Below, piece after piece: positions 46,196 through 54,485 of a stretch of 64,000 bases of DNA. This stretch comes from Porphyromonas sp. COT-239 OH1446 (lineage in GTDB: Bacteria; Bacteroidota; Bacteroidia; Bacteroidales; Porphyromonadaceae). Under the pieces are notes generated by a model that worked only from the letters and a program-made list of their open reading frames with translations, ran no database searches and was not told the DNA's origin. The translations under genes were made by a program, and so were the position numbers. The stretch's first letter is position 1. Each line of letters begins with the position of its first letter. The DNA is taken from positions 1 to 64,000 of the forward strand of contig NZ_JRAO01000030.1 of NCBI RefSeq assembly GCF_000768875.1, given 5' to 3'.

Positions 46196-46313
46196 ATAAA
46201 AACGTCCATGCCGTCTAAGCAAACTGCTTGATCCATGCGCATTCTACCGTCCGTTGAGGGGGTGGTGATTGTGAAAAAATGCTCAAGAACTAGTTTATAT
46301 TAAAATTATTTAA

Positions 46314-46352
46314 TAACTTTGTATCCGAAAAAGGAGGTAATTAAACCTCTTC
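46314..46352 (+). promoter_or_regulatory. -7 element and Shine-Dalgarno-like hairpin before the lipoprotein gene
   Basis: TAACTTTG at 46314-46321 fits the -7 box. It is followed by AAGGAGGT at 46330-46337, unusually close to the full Shine-Dalgarno sequence for Bacteroidetes, and GAGGT can pair with ACCTC at 46344-46348 to form a small hairpin. It lies about 20-35 bp before the candidate ATG codons. Confidence 0.45.
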
Positions 46353-46373
46353 TTATCAATGATGACAATGTAT

Positions 46374-47621
46374 ATGAAGCAATTATTTACAATGGGGTTA
46401 GCCCTGGCCGTTCTCTTCAGTAGCTGTGGCAAGAATGATCCCATCCCTACCCCCCACCCCCCTAAGCCCACTCCTGAACAGCCACAGACCAAAAAGCCTG
46501 GTGAGGAGAAGAAACCCGAAGACCCCAAGACTCCGCAGAAGCCTGAGGAGCCTAAGAAGCCCGATACGCCTCAGCCCAAGAAACCAAAGCAACCTGAGGC
46601 TCCTAAGCAGACACCTCGTCCTCAGGATGTCGATATGGGTTTGCGTTCGATAGCTAAGTGGTCTGTCTCTGAGGCCAAATACCTCAAGGACTTTAACTTC
46701 GAGGCTCTCTATGTTGATAACAAAGCCGAAGAACTCAATATCCAAGCCTTCAAGGATCTTATCTCCATCGAGGTTGTTGGCTTTGACGGATCTACCTATA
46801 CTTTCACCGAAGAGGATCTGAAGCATGTAACGATACAGGATGTTAAGTTTACAGGGTCGGACTTTACGAGTGGTCGTATTACCTTCCGTACAGTTTACAA
46901 GGGAGTACGCAGTCAGATCGAGACTTCTCTTCCCTTCGATCACAAGGCTTTCTATAGGAATAAGATCTCAACGAACCTTGCCAAGACAGGCAAGCGTTAC
47001 CTCAGAGGGTCGGCCGAGTATCTGTCGGTTTTCTACAACAGCCTGTTGAACTATGACACGGATCGCTACCGTATCATTCTCAAGTCAAGCCTCGGCGTCT
47101 CTGTTAATGAGTCAAGCAATAGCATCACTTGCCACCTCTCTGTGGAGCACATTGGCACTGACAAGCCTTTGGCTACGATCCTCTACGAGATCGAAGGCTT
47201 CAAGACCCTCTCAGCGCTCAAGAGCGAGCTACAGATTGCCAGTACCCACGAGCTTATGACCAATATGAAGGATAGGTTCAAGAGATATTCTCGTAATCCA
47301 CAGTTGTTCTCGAAATCGGTTGAGAGCACGGTGAAGCAATGGATCAAGCTTGCCGACCTCTCCATCGATAGAGGGGATAGTGGTGTGCAGACTCTGTCTT
47401 GGGAAGAAGTCTCTGCTCAGGGTCGTGGGATCTTTGATGTCCTCAAGGCAGGAGGCGAATACTACAACTTGGATGCTAGCTTTGAGTCCCCCCAGTTCAT
47501 AGTAAAGAATGTTCGGTGGGATGACACAGATCTTCTCATCACGGTAGAACTACAGGCGATAGGCGAAGTCGCAGGTCTCGGCATTGAGAAGACGATTCGA
47601 GTGCCCAAGGTGAAGGCTTAG
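46374..47621 (+). CDS. Lipoprotein with Pro/Lys-rich tether, function unknown
   Basis: 415 residues from the ATG at 46374, chosen because MKQLFTMGLALAVLFSSCGK is then a normal lipoprotein signal (lipidated Cys18); in-frame ATGs at 46359, 46362 and 46368 are possible. Residues about 22-80 are a Pro/Lys/Glu-rich tether with repeated KPE, PKKP and TPQ, long enough to span a cell-surface layer. The remaining 330 residues form a mixed domain (IQAFKDLISIEVVGFDG, SGRITFRTVYKGV, QFIVKNVRWDD) that I do not recognise. It is monocistronic, between convergent cobL and divergent proS. Surface exposure is inferred. Confidence 0.75.
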   Translation: MKQLFTMGLALAVLFSSCGKNDPIPTPHPPKPTPEQPQTKKPGEEKKPEDPKTPQKPEEPKKPDTPQPKKPKQPEAPKQTPRPQDVDMGLRSIAKWSVSEAKYLKDFNFEALYVDNKAEELNIQAFKDLISIEVVGFDGSTYTFTEEDLKHVTIQDVKFTGSDFTSGRITFRTVYKGVRSQIETSLPFDHKAFYRNKISTNLAKTGKRYLRGSAEYLSVFYNSLLNYDTDRYRIILKSSLGVSVNESSNSITCHLSVEHIGTDKPLATILYEIEGFKTLSALKSELQIASTHELMTNMKDRFKRYSRNPQLFSKSVESTVKQWIKLADLSIDRGDSGVQTLSWEEVSAQGRGIFDVLKAGGEYYNLDASFESPQFIVKNVRWDDTDLLITVELQAIGEVAGLGIEKTIRVPKVKA

Positions 47622-47646
47622 CCCCCTCGCCCCCTCTCTCGAGAAG

Positions 47647-47688
47647 GCAATCGCCCCGCTGTGCATCGATGCACAGCGGGGCGATTGC
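47647..47688. terminator. 42-bp perfect palindrome, bidirectional terminator
   Basis: GCAATCGCCCCGCTGTGCAT and its exact complement meet at an ATCGAT centre, giving 21-bp arms with no fixed loop. It lies between the convergent lipoprotein and cobL genes and is followed by CTTTGTGG on the plus strand. Confidence 0.8.
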
Positions 47689-47714
47689 TTTGTGGACAGC
47701 CTCGTAGGCGGGGG

Positions 47715-48935
47715 TTAAGGTTTGGCCTGTAGGCAGACGATAGGGTTATGTTCATCGACCTGTATCTTCATTTCTCGAGCGATGCGCCAGCCATGGCGGT
47801 CGATAGCCTCTCGGAAGAGCGCAAGCGTATCCTCGGAGACCGAATTGAAGACGATACAGGGGTCGCTACCCTCCATCAGAGGGATGAGCCGATCGATGAA
47901 GAGGCCCATCTTGCCACCATGCCCCCCGATGAAGGCAGCCTCTGGAGGAGCGAACTGCGAGAGATCGAAGCTCAAGAAGTCGCCGATATGGTACTCGATA
48001 CCTGGGGCTCCGAAACGACGGCTATTTGTACGCATGAGTTCCTCTCCCTCTGCTCTGATCTCGAACGAGGTAATGCTGAGGTGGGGGAACTGTAGTCTCG
48101 CCTCGATGGATACCGACCCTGTGCAGAAGCCGATATCCCACAAGCTACGCTTGCGGTGTAGCTCTAGGAGGCTGAGGCTAAGCAGTCGGATTGGCATCTT
48201 AGTAATCATATTAACTCGTCCGTTCAGAGGCATGAAGTCCAGCTCGCTGAGCCCCAACACAGGGGCATAGGCCTCGGTGGGGTTGAGGCACTCGATGATC
48301 ACGCAGTTGGGGACGTCGAAGCTCTGCGCCCGAGCCTCCTGAAGCGACAGGGTGTAGAGCTGCTGACGTGCTCCGCCGAGCTTGACCCCGATATGCATCC
48401 GATAGCCCGTGTAGCCGTAGTCTATGAGGCGAGCAGCTATGGCCTCGGGGGTATTCTTGCGGTCAGTCAAGATGCCGATCTTGGGGGCTCGCTCGATCAG
48501 GGCTCGGTCTAGCTCCTGCCATGGGCGACCTGTCAGCGAGACCACACGCATATCGTGGTAGGGCAGGGTGAGGGCATGTGAGAGGAGCTGAAGCGAGTTG
48601 AAGGAGGGGAAGGTACGTCTCACTCGCCCTGGAAACTCCCGCATCAGCGTCGTCGTATAGCCGAAGAAGAGTGGATCGCCCGAGGCAAAGACGAGGATGG
48701 GTTGGTTCAGCTCTCGGTAGCGTTCGTAGACTTGGCTTAGAGGGACGGTAACATCGATCCACTCCGCCCTCTCGGGTAGGAGGTGAGAGACAAGCTCCCG
48801 ATGTCGTTTGCCCCCAGAGAAGGCCTTGTGGGTCGAGATCAAACTGAGGACTTCTTCTGTGAAGAGGGGGTTGTCTTCGTCGCTCATGCCGACGACGACG
48901 AAGCGCAGGTCATCTTGCTCCGAGGGTCTACACAT
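47715..48935 (-). CDS. cobL: Precorrin-6Y C5,15-methyltransferase, fused CbiE-CbiT
   Basis: 406 residues. The N-terminal CbiE half has FVVVGMSDEDNPLF and LVFASGDPLFFGY (SAM-dependent uroporphyrin/corrin methylase fold), and the C-terminal CbiT half starts near residue 225 with GRVNMITKMPIRLLSLSLL and LWDIGFCTGSVSIEA (SAM-binding, with an unusual Phe-Cys where GAGTG is common). It methylates C5 and C15 and decarboxylates the corrin ring. Its ATG overlaps the end of the cobJ-cbiC gene by 8 bases (ATGTGTAG), so the two are coupled. Confidence 0.9.
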   Translation of the reverse strand: MCRPSEQDDLRFVVVGMSDEDNPLFTEEVLSLISTHKAFSGGKRHRELVSHLLPERAEWIDVTVPLSQVYERYRELNQPILVFASGDPLFFGYTTTLMREFPGRVRRTFPSFNSLQLLSHALTLPYHDMRVVSLTGRPWQELDRALIERAPKIGILTDRKNTPEAIAARLIDYGYTGYRMHIGVKLGGARQQLYTLSLQEARAQSFDVPNCVIIECLNPTEAYAPVLGLSELDFMPLNGRVNMITKMPIRLLSLSLLELHRKRSLWDIGFCTGSVSIEARLQFPHLSITSFEIRAEGEELMRTNSRRFGAPGIEYHIGDFLSFDLSQFAPPEAAFIGGHGGKMGLFIDRLIPLMEGSDPCIVFNSVSEDTLALFREAIDRHGWRIAREMKIQVDEHNPIVCLQAKP

Positions 48936-50349
48936 CTCGTCCTGGTCTTAGCTGTGCGGCATCGTCGAGGGTGAGGATGGAGTTCACCAGCGTTGCGGCG
49001 AGGTTGCTCCCTCCCTTACGTCCTCGGATGATCACCTTGGGGATATCCTTGAAGGGCATGCACATATACTTAGATTCTCTCACATTAACGAAGCCCACGG
49101 GGGCTACGACCATCCCACCAGGCTTGGCCTTGCCCTTGCGCATGAGCTCGCACAGCTCGATCACTGCCGTAGGGGCATTGCCGAAGGCGAAGAGGGCATT
49201 CGGATGCTCTTCCACAGCCAAGCGAATGCCTGCCTGTGAACGGGTGATCCCTAATCGGCTGGCCATCTCACTGGTGCGAGGATCATTGAGGTAGCACTTG
49301 ACATTCAGACCGAGACGCTCGAGTGCGCCCTTGCGGATGCCCGAGGCGACCATCGTAACGTCGGTGATGATGGTGTCGATCTCCCTTCGGACGATGGCTT
49401 GATGGAGGCGTTCGATCGCACCAGGATCGCTGTAGAGCAGCTCCTCCATCTCAAAGTCTGCGGTCGTATGGATCGCATGGAGCATTGCCCACTTGTGGTC
49501 GAGTGGACGCTCGGGATTGCTAAGCTCTGAGTGGATGGTGCGGAAGCTCTCGATCATGATCCCTTGGCCGATATTGACCTCCTTGTCGAAGCGTCCCTCT
49601 CGGTAGTAGCCCCGAGGGGTAATGAAGTGATCCTCGTAGATGTAGGACTGTGTATTGCCGATGATGATGACGGTAAACATGTCGATCTCCTCGGGGTCGA
49701 AGGCTTCGAGGGTCGTTAGGACAACCTGCTGCTCCTCTCGACCTGCCTGGCGCACATAGCCCACTGGTGTATCGGGCGAGCGGTGCTCGGCGAAGATCTC
49801 TAGGAGGCGATAGAGCTGCCAGTAGCGACCGACACTCTTGGGATTGTAGATGGCGGTGATGAAGTCGGCCTCGGCTGCAGCTCGTATGCGACGCTCGATC
49901 AGCATCCATGGGGTCATCAAGTCGCTCAATGAGATGATGCATAGATCGTGCCCGATGGGACAACCCAAGACGCTCGCCGCTTTCTGAAATGCGCTAATGC
50001 CTGGCAGCACCTCGATCTCGATGTCCTCGACCCCCTGCTCTCGCTTCATCTCATAGATCAGGGGGGCCATGCCGTAGATCCCAGCATCGCCCGAGCTGAT
50101 CACGCAGACGGTCTTGCCCTCGAGAGCGTAGCGGAAGGCTTCCTCGGCTCTCTGACGCTCCTTTTTCATGCCGCTGTCGATACATACGGTCTCGGGGCGC
50201 AGGTAGGGGGTGATGAACTGGAAGTAATACTTGTAACCCACTACGACGTCGCTCTCGACGATCGCTTTCATGACGGCGGGCGTGATGTCAGCCTCGCTGC
50301 CAGGGCCTATGCCCGCAACGATAATTCTATTCTTGGAATGCTTATCCAT
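48928..50349 (-). CDS. Fused precorrin-3B C17-methyltransferase and precorrin-8X methylmutase
   Basis: 473 residues from the ATG at 50349; a longer frame lies in the upstream leader. The N-terminal half (about 1-245) is CobJ/CbiH: VAGIGPGSEADITP, VISSGDAGIYGM and EVLPGISAFQ. The C-terminal half (about 255-465) is CbiC/CobH: MLHAIHTTADFE with the probable catalytic His, IITDVTMVASGI and FAFGNAPTAVIEL. The two enzymes act at different steps of the corrin pathway. No other corrinoid genes are in the window. A hairpin-forming repeat lies in its leader at 50390-50422; I see no B12-box motif. Confidence 0.9.
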   Translation of the reverse strand: MDKHSKNRIIVAGIGPGSEADITPAVMKAIVESDVVVGYKYYFQFITPYLRPETVCIDSGMKKERQRAEEAFRYALEGKTVCVISSGDAGIYGMAPLIYEMKREQGVEDIEIEVLPGISAFQKAASVLGCPIGHDLCIISLSDLMTPWMLIERRIRAAAEADFITAIYNPKSVGRYWQLYRLLEIFAEHRSPDTPVGYVRQAGREEQQVVLTTLEAFDPEEIDMFTVIIIGNTQSYIYEDHFITPRGYYREGRFDKEVNIGQGIMIESFRTIHSELSNPERPLDHKWAMLHAIHTTADFEMEELLYSDPGAIERLHQAIVRREIDTIITDVTMVASGIRKGALERLGLNVKCYLNDPRTSEMASRLGITRSQAGIRLAVEEHPNALFAFGNAPTAVIELCELMRKGKAKPGGMVVAPVGFVNVRESKYMCMPFKDIPKVIIRGRKGGSNLAATLVNSILTLDDAAQLRPGRDV

Positions 50350-50389
50350 CCTGTTTTGATGTTGATATTGGCGTTGATATTCTGCTTGT

Positions 50390-50422
50390 GGTGTGTGCTT
50401 TAGTTCGGTGCACAGCACACCA
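50390..50422 (-). promoter_or_regulatory. Inverted repeat in the corrinoid gene leader
   Basis: On the minus strand GGTGTGCT is followed by AGCACACACC after a 14-nt loop, about 40-70 bp before the ATG. It could be an RNA hairpin or an operator. The remaining 540-bp gap to murC contains array E and the murC -7 box. Confidence 0.35.
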
Positions 50423-50656
50423 TAATTACTCAACAATTGAAGGCTCGAGTTCGTTGTCCCCTCGAGGGTGAATTTTATCTCCTCCTCCGTATGGGCCGAT
50501 GTCTCTCCCCCATGTGGGGCGGATGACCTCGTCCAATCGGAAGGCTCGATAGGTCAGGCTTGCTCCCTTTGTATGGGAATTTTTTATATGTCTGTATTAT
50601 AGCTGTTTATTGGCTCTCTTTCGAGGCCCTATGTATTCCCCTCTAGAAGTCTAGAT

Positions 50657-50776
50657 AGGATCGCCATCGAGGTCTAAGTAGGATCGCAAGTGAGGCATAA
50701 ATAGGAGCTCGATAGAGCTCCTATTTATGTCTCGAGAGAGGTCTCGTCTAGCCCCTCAGTTGAGGTCTCGATAGGG
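50657..50776. repeat. 23-bp repeat array E with perfect hairpin
   Basis: Forward units AGGATCGCCA-n13 (50657) and AGGATCGCAA-n13 (50680) run into a 15-bp perfect inverted repeat, CATAAATAGGAGCTC-GATA-GAGCTCCTATTTATG (50696-50729), then further reversed, more degraded units (CTCGAGAGAGGTCTC, TCAGTTGAGGTCTC). It lies between the divergent corrinoid genes and murC. Confidence 0.85.
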
Positions 50777-50857
50777 CCTTGATAGAGGGGGGATTGGGGT
50801 ACAGGTAGAGGCTCTCTAGACTTGCTAAAGAGGCTAGGATATTTGGAGTGAAAAGGC

Positions 50858-50865
50858 TATCTTTG
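50858..50865 (+). promoter_or_regulatory. -7 element of murC-ftsQAZ
   Basis: TATCTTTG fits the -7 box and ends 27 bp before the murC ATG at 50893. The -33 box is not clear. Since it lies inside the longer in-frame extension of murC, it supports the shorter start. Confidence 0.6.
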
Positions 50866-50892
50866 CCACAATACATTCATTTCAAGTCTCTC

Positions 50893-52275
50893 ATGGATCA
50901 AGTCTACTTCATCGGTATCGGTGGCATCGGTATGAGTGCCATCGCTAGGTACTTCAAGGCTAAGGGGTTTTCCGTAGCTGGTTACGACCTCACCCCCAGT
51001 CCCCTGACTCGTGCGCTCGAGCAGGAGGGGATGCCCGTGTGCTATAGTGATGAGATAGAGGCCATCCCAGCGAGTTACCGCTCGGCTAAGACCATGGTCG
51101 TCTACACGCCTGCTGTCCCCGAGAGTCATCGACAGCTCCGTTACTACCACGAGCTAGGGGCACGGGTGCTCAAGCGTAGCGAGATCTTGGGTGAGATCAC
51201 CCGTATGGCCCGAGCTCTCTGTGTGGCTGGGACGCATGGCAAGACCTCGACCTCGACCCTCCTGGCGCACCTGCTGCACCAGAGCCATGTAGGCTGTAGT
51301 GCCTTCCTCGGGGGCATCTCGAACAATTATGAGACCAACCTCTTGCTTTCGGAGCATAGCCCCTGGGTGGTGATCGAGGCGGACGAATTTGACCGATCCT
51401 TTCACCGCCTTAGCCCCGAGATGGCGATCATCACCTCGGCAGACCCCGATCACCTCGACATCTACGGCACGGCTGAGGCCTACCGAGAGAGCTTCGAGCA
51501 CTTCACCAGCCTGATCTCTCCCAGTGGTGTGCTGGTGATGCGCCAGGGCATCCCCGTGAGCCCTCGCCTGGCGGCTGGGGCACGCCTCTATACCTACGAT
51601 GTGGAGCAGAGGGCAGACTTCTATGCCTCAAACATCGAGGTGCGGGAGGCGAAGCTCTACTTCGACTGGCATTACCCCGCCGTGGGGGATGCACCCGAGG
51701 GTGTGATGCGTGTTGAGTTGGGTGTACCCCTACGGGTCAATGTAGGCAATGCTACGGCTGCGATGGCCCTGGCTTACCTCTCGGGGGCAAGGCTCGATGA
51801 GCTGGCCGAGGGCGTCTGCTCATGGAGAGGGGTGCATCGACGCTTCGACCGAGTGGTTGATAGTGCACACTGCGTCCTGATTGACGACTATGCCCATCAC
51901 CCCGTAGAGCTCGAGGCCTCGATCGCCTCTGTACGGGCTCTTTACCCCGAGAGACGACTGGTGGGGGTCTTCCAACCCCACCTCTATAGCCGTACAAAGG
52001 ACTTCTACCAAGAGTTCGCCCACAGCTTGGATGGCCTCGACGAACTGATCCTACTGGACATTTACCCCGCCCGAGAGCTCCCCATCGAGGGCGTGAGCTC
52101 GGCAATGATCGCTCGGGAGATGAAGCATTGCCCCGTGCAGCTGATGACGAAGGAGGCCTTCTTGCCCTATCTGCAGAGCCTCGAGCAGCTGCCCGAGGTC
52201 ATGCTCATGGTCGGGGCAGGGGATATTGACCGCTTGGTTGCCCCTGCGGCCGAGCTTATTCGACAGAGATTATGA
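50893..52275 (+). CDS. murC: UDP-N-acetylmuramate--L-alanine ligase
   Basis: 460 residues from the ATG at 50893; the frame extends to 50848 but the -7 box lies in that part. It adds the first amino acid of the peptidoglycan stem. Mur-ligase motifs are complete: VYFIGIGGIGMSAIARYF, the ATP loop AGTHGKTSTSTLL near 110, EADEFDRSFHRL, DPDHLDIYG and IDDYAHHPVELEASI. It opens a murC-ftsQ-ftsA-ftsZ operon. murG, which usually precedes murC in Bacteroidales, is not upstream; the corrinoid genes and array E are. Confidence 0.95.
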   Translation: MDQVYFIGIGGIGMSAIARYFKAKGFSVAGYDLTPSPLTRALEQEGMPVCYSDEIEAIPASYRSAKTMVVYTPAVPESHRQLRYYHELGARVLKRSEILGEITRMARALCVAGTHGKTSTSTLLAHLLHQSHVGCSAFLGGISNNYETNLLLSEHSPWVVIEADEFDRSFHRLSPEMAIITSADPDHLDIYGTAEAYRESFEHFTSLISPSGVLVMRQGIPVSPRLAAGARLYTYDVEQRADFYASNIEVREAKLYFDWHYPAVGDAPEGVMRVELGVPLRVNVGNATAAMALAYLSGARLDELAEGVCSWRGVHRRFDRVVDSAHCVLIDDYAHHPVELEASIASVRALYPERRLVGVFQPHLYSRTKDFYQEFAHSLDGLDELILLDIYPARELPIEGVSSAMIAREMKHCPVQLMTKEAFLPYLQSLEQLPEVMLMVGAGDIDRLVAPAAELIRQRL

Positions 52276-53048
52276 TCAAGCGTATTATCCTCATCTTAAT
52301 AGGACTACTCTTACTGGGTTATATTGGCTACACCGCTTGGCAACGCCCAGCCCTACCTCATGGGGCGCAACCCTGTCGAGGCGTAGAGGTTTCGCTCCAT
52401 ATCCCCGAGGGCACAGCAGCCTTCATGAGTGAGGCCGATGTGCTGCGAGAGATCGAGCGGATGCAGATCAAGACCGAGGGCACGCCCCTCGAGCAGATCG
52501 ATGTCTATCAGATCGAGCAGAAGCTCAAGGAGAACCCGATCTTCAGCACTGCCGAGGTATACCTCAGCACCTCGACGCAGTTCCTGCATGTGGATTTAGA
52601 GCAGAAGGAGGCCCTCTACCTCGTCTTGCCCGATGGCGAGCACCCCTATTACGTTACGAGAGAGAGGGGCTTCATCCCCGCTCAACCCAATTATACGATC
52701 TATGTGCCTGTTGTCTCTGGACGGGTCAAGCTCGCCGATGCCCTCGGACGCATCTACGACCTCGAGGAGTGTCTCAGGCAAGATCCAGACTATCGAGACT
52801 ACTTCGGCCAGTGCTATGTAGACCGGGATGGGGCGATCACTCTCGTCCCTAGAGCCCTCGGCCCTAAGATACTCCTGGGGCACAGCACCCAGTGGCAGGG
52901 GATGCTCGACAAGCTCCGAGCCTTCGAACGTGAGGTCTCTGGACGCAGAGGACGCAATGCCTTCGAGTATCTCAAGCTACAGTTCGAGGGGCAGGTCGTG
53001 GCCAAGAGCCGCTTCACCCCCGAGAAGAGCCCCGAGGCCAATATCTAA
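52272..53048 (+). CDS. ftsQ: Cell division protein FtsQ
   Basis: 258 residues. One N-terminal membrane helix (about 3-22, RIILILIGLLLLGYIGYTAW) and a periplasmic part that begins with a short POTRA-like region (VSLHIPEG... VLREIERMQ, QKLKENPIFSTAEVYLS) and the FtsQ domain. It joins the divisome and links early and late division proteins. Low sequence conservation is normal for FtsQ; position between murC and ftsA supports the call. Its ATG overlaps the murC stop (ATGA). Confidence 0.88.
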   Translation: MIKRIILILIGLLLLGYIGYTAWQRPALPHGAQPCRGVEVSLHIPEGTAAFMSEADVLREIERMQIKTEGTPLEQIDVYQIEQKLKENPIFSTAEVYLSTSTQFLHVDLEQKEALYLVLPDGEHPYYVTRERGFIPAQPNYTIYVPVVSGRVKLADALGRIYDLEECLRQDPDYRDYFGQCYVDRDGAITLVPRALGPKILLGHSTQWQGMLDKLRAFEREVSGRRGRNAFEYLKLQFEGQVVAKSRFTPEKSPEANI

Positions 53049-53084
53049 GCACAAGCAGCATACAAACCAAAGACCATACTAGTT

Positions 53085-54482
53085 ATGAGCGTAACTCCAA
53101 ACGAGCCTCTATACGCCGTCATCAATCTAGGGACGGCTTACATCTCTGGGATGCTTGCCCGCAAGCACCCCAATGGGCGCATCTATCCCCTTGCCCAGCA
53201 TCGCATGCCTAGCTCTGGATGTATTCGCCAGGGCTGTGTACACAACATAGACAACGCCGCCTGTATCATCGACAGCATCATCGAGGTACTCAGCAGCTCC
53301 CTCCCCGAGCAGGGCCGCATCAACTCCGTCTACGTCGGTCTCGATTGCCGCTCTATGGCCTCGCAACCCTATACCACACAGATAGACTTCGGAGCTCAGG
53401 AGCAGATCATCACCCAGGAGCACCTCGACGAGCTGCGCAGGCAGGCCTTTGCTGTACAGTTCCCCTCGCTAGAGGTATTACACCTCTCTGCCCCTAGCTA
53501 CATCCTCGACGGCAAGAGAGAGGCGAACCCCCGAGGGGTGCGCTGCCGCCGCCTCGAGGCTACCTACCAGCTGATCACGGTGCGCAAGTCCATTGTCAGC
53601 AACGTCCGTCAGGTCTTCGACGAGTCCCTCTCGCTGGGCATCTCGGGCATCGTCCCCACACCCCTGACCGAGGCCATGCTGACCCTGACCAACGAAGAGG
53701 CTATCCTGGGCAGTGCCTTCGTCAATATCGGTGCGGGGACTACCTCACTGGCTATCTTCCACAATCGCCTCCTCTCTGCCCTCTACGTCCTGCCGATGGG
53801 TGGAGGCAACGTTACTCGAGACCTCATGAGCCTCAAACTCATCGAGAGCGATGCCGAACGCCTCAAGCTCAGCCGAGGATCTATGCGCCTCGAGGGCGTG
53901 GACAAGGAGGAGCGTGTCGTCGGGACTTCCTCTACGGGCGAGCGCATTCTCAAGCAGATAGACATCAATCGCCTCGTTGCTGCCCGCATGAATGAGATCC
54001 TCGGCAACGTCTTCCACGTCATCGAGATCTCGGGCAATGAAGACCGTGTCGCCTCGGGGCTCGTCCTCTCGGGCGGCGGCTCTCGTATCGACCACCTGAC
54101 CGAGGCCCTTGCCTCGATGGAGGTGCCCATGCGCTTTGGGCATATCCGAGCAGACTTCGTCGATGAGTCGGTCAATCCCTCCCTACTGCGAGAGTACTCG
54201 GCCGAGCTCTCCCTCGTACACTTCGCTACCGAAGACTCGCTAATCTACGAGCCTGTTAGTCTCGAGGATCTCTTCGAGAGCGTGCAGCCAGAGCCTAAGC
54301 CCTCCTCTGCGCCCACCTCAGTTGTAGAGAGTGATGAGGATGAGGGCTACAACTTCGACGAGGGGAATGAGAAGGAGGTCGAGGAGGGCACTAAGCCCCA
54401 GCCTAGGAGGCCTAAGCGTCCCGCTTGGGTGCGTAAGGCCAGTATATTCTTTCAGAAATTCAATGCTAATGATGAGGACTAA
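53085..54482 (+). CDS. ftsA: Cell division protein FtsA
   Basis: 465 residues. An actin-like ATPase: phosphate loops AVINLGTAYISGML at the start and AFVNIGAGTTSLAIF near 204, with GLVLSGGGSRIDHL near 325. The C-terminal tail after about residue 390 is Glu-rich (DEDEGYNFDEGNEKEVEEG) then basic and aromatic (RRPKRPAWVRKASIFFQKF), fitting the amphipathic membrane-targeting helix. It anchors FtsZ to the membrane. It lies 36 bp after ftsQ and 3 bp before ftsZ. Confidence 0.94.
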   Translation: MSVTPNEPLYAVINLGTAYISGMLARKHPNGRIYPLAQHRMPSSGCIRQGCVHNIDNAACIIDSIIEVLSSSLPEQGRINSVYVGLDCRSMASQPYTTQIDFGAQEQIITQEHLDELRRQAFAVQFPSLEVLHLSAPSYILDGKREANPRGVRCRRLEATYQLITVRKSIVSNVRQVFDESLSLGISGIVPTPLTEAMLTLTNEEAILGSAFVNIGAGTTSLAIFHNRLLSALYVLPMGGGNVTRDLMSLKLIESDAERLKLSRGSMRLEGVDKEERVVGTSSTGERILKQIDINRLVAARMNEILGNVFHVIEISGNEDRVASGLVLSGGGSRIDHLTEALASMEVPMRFGHIRADFVDESVNPSLLREYSAELSLVHFATEDSLIYEPVSLEDLFESVQPEPKPSSAPTSVVESDEDEGYNFDEGNEKEVEEGTKPQPRRPKRPAWVRKASIFFQKFNANDED

Positions 54483-54485
54483 CCT

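Noticed and set aside
50350-50656. Cobalamin riboswitch before the corrinoid genes.
   Set aside because: No B12-box (GCCACTG-like) or other core motif was found by eye; only a short inverted repeat is present.
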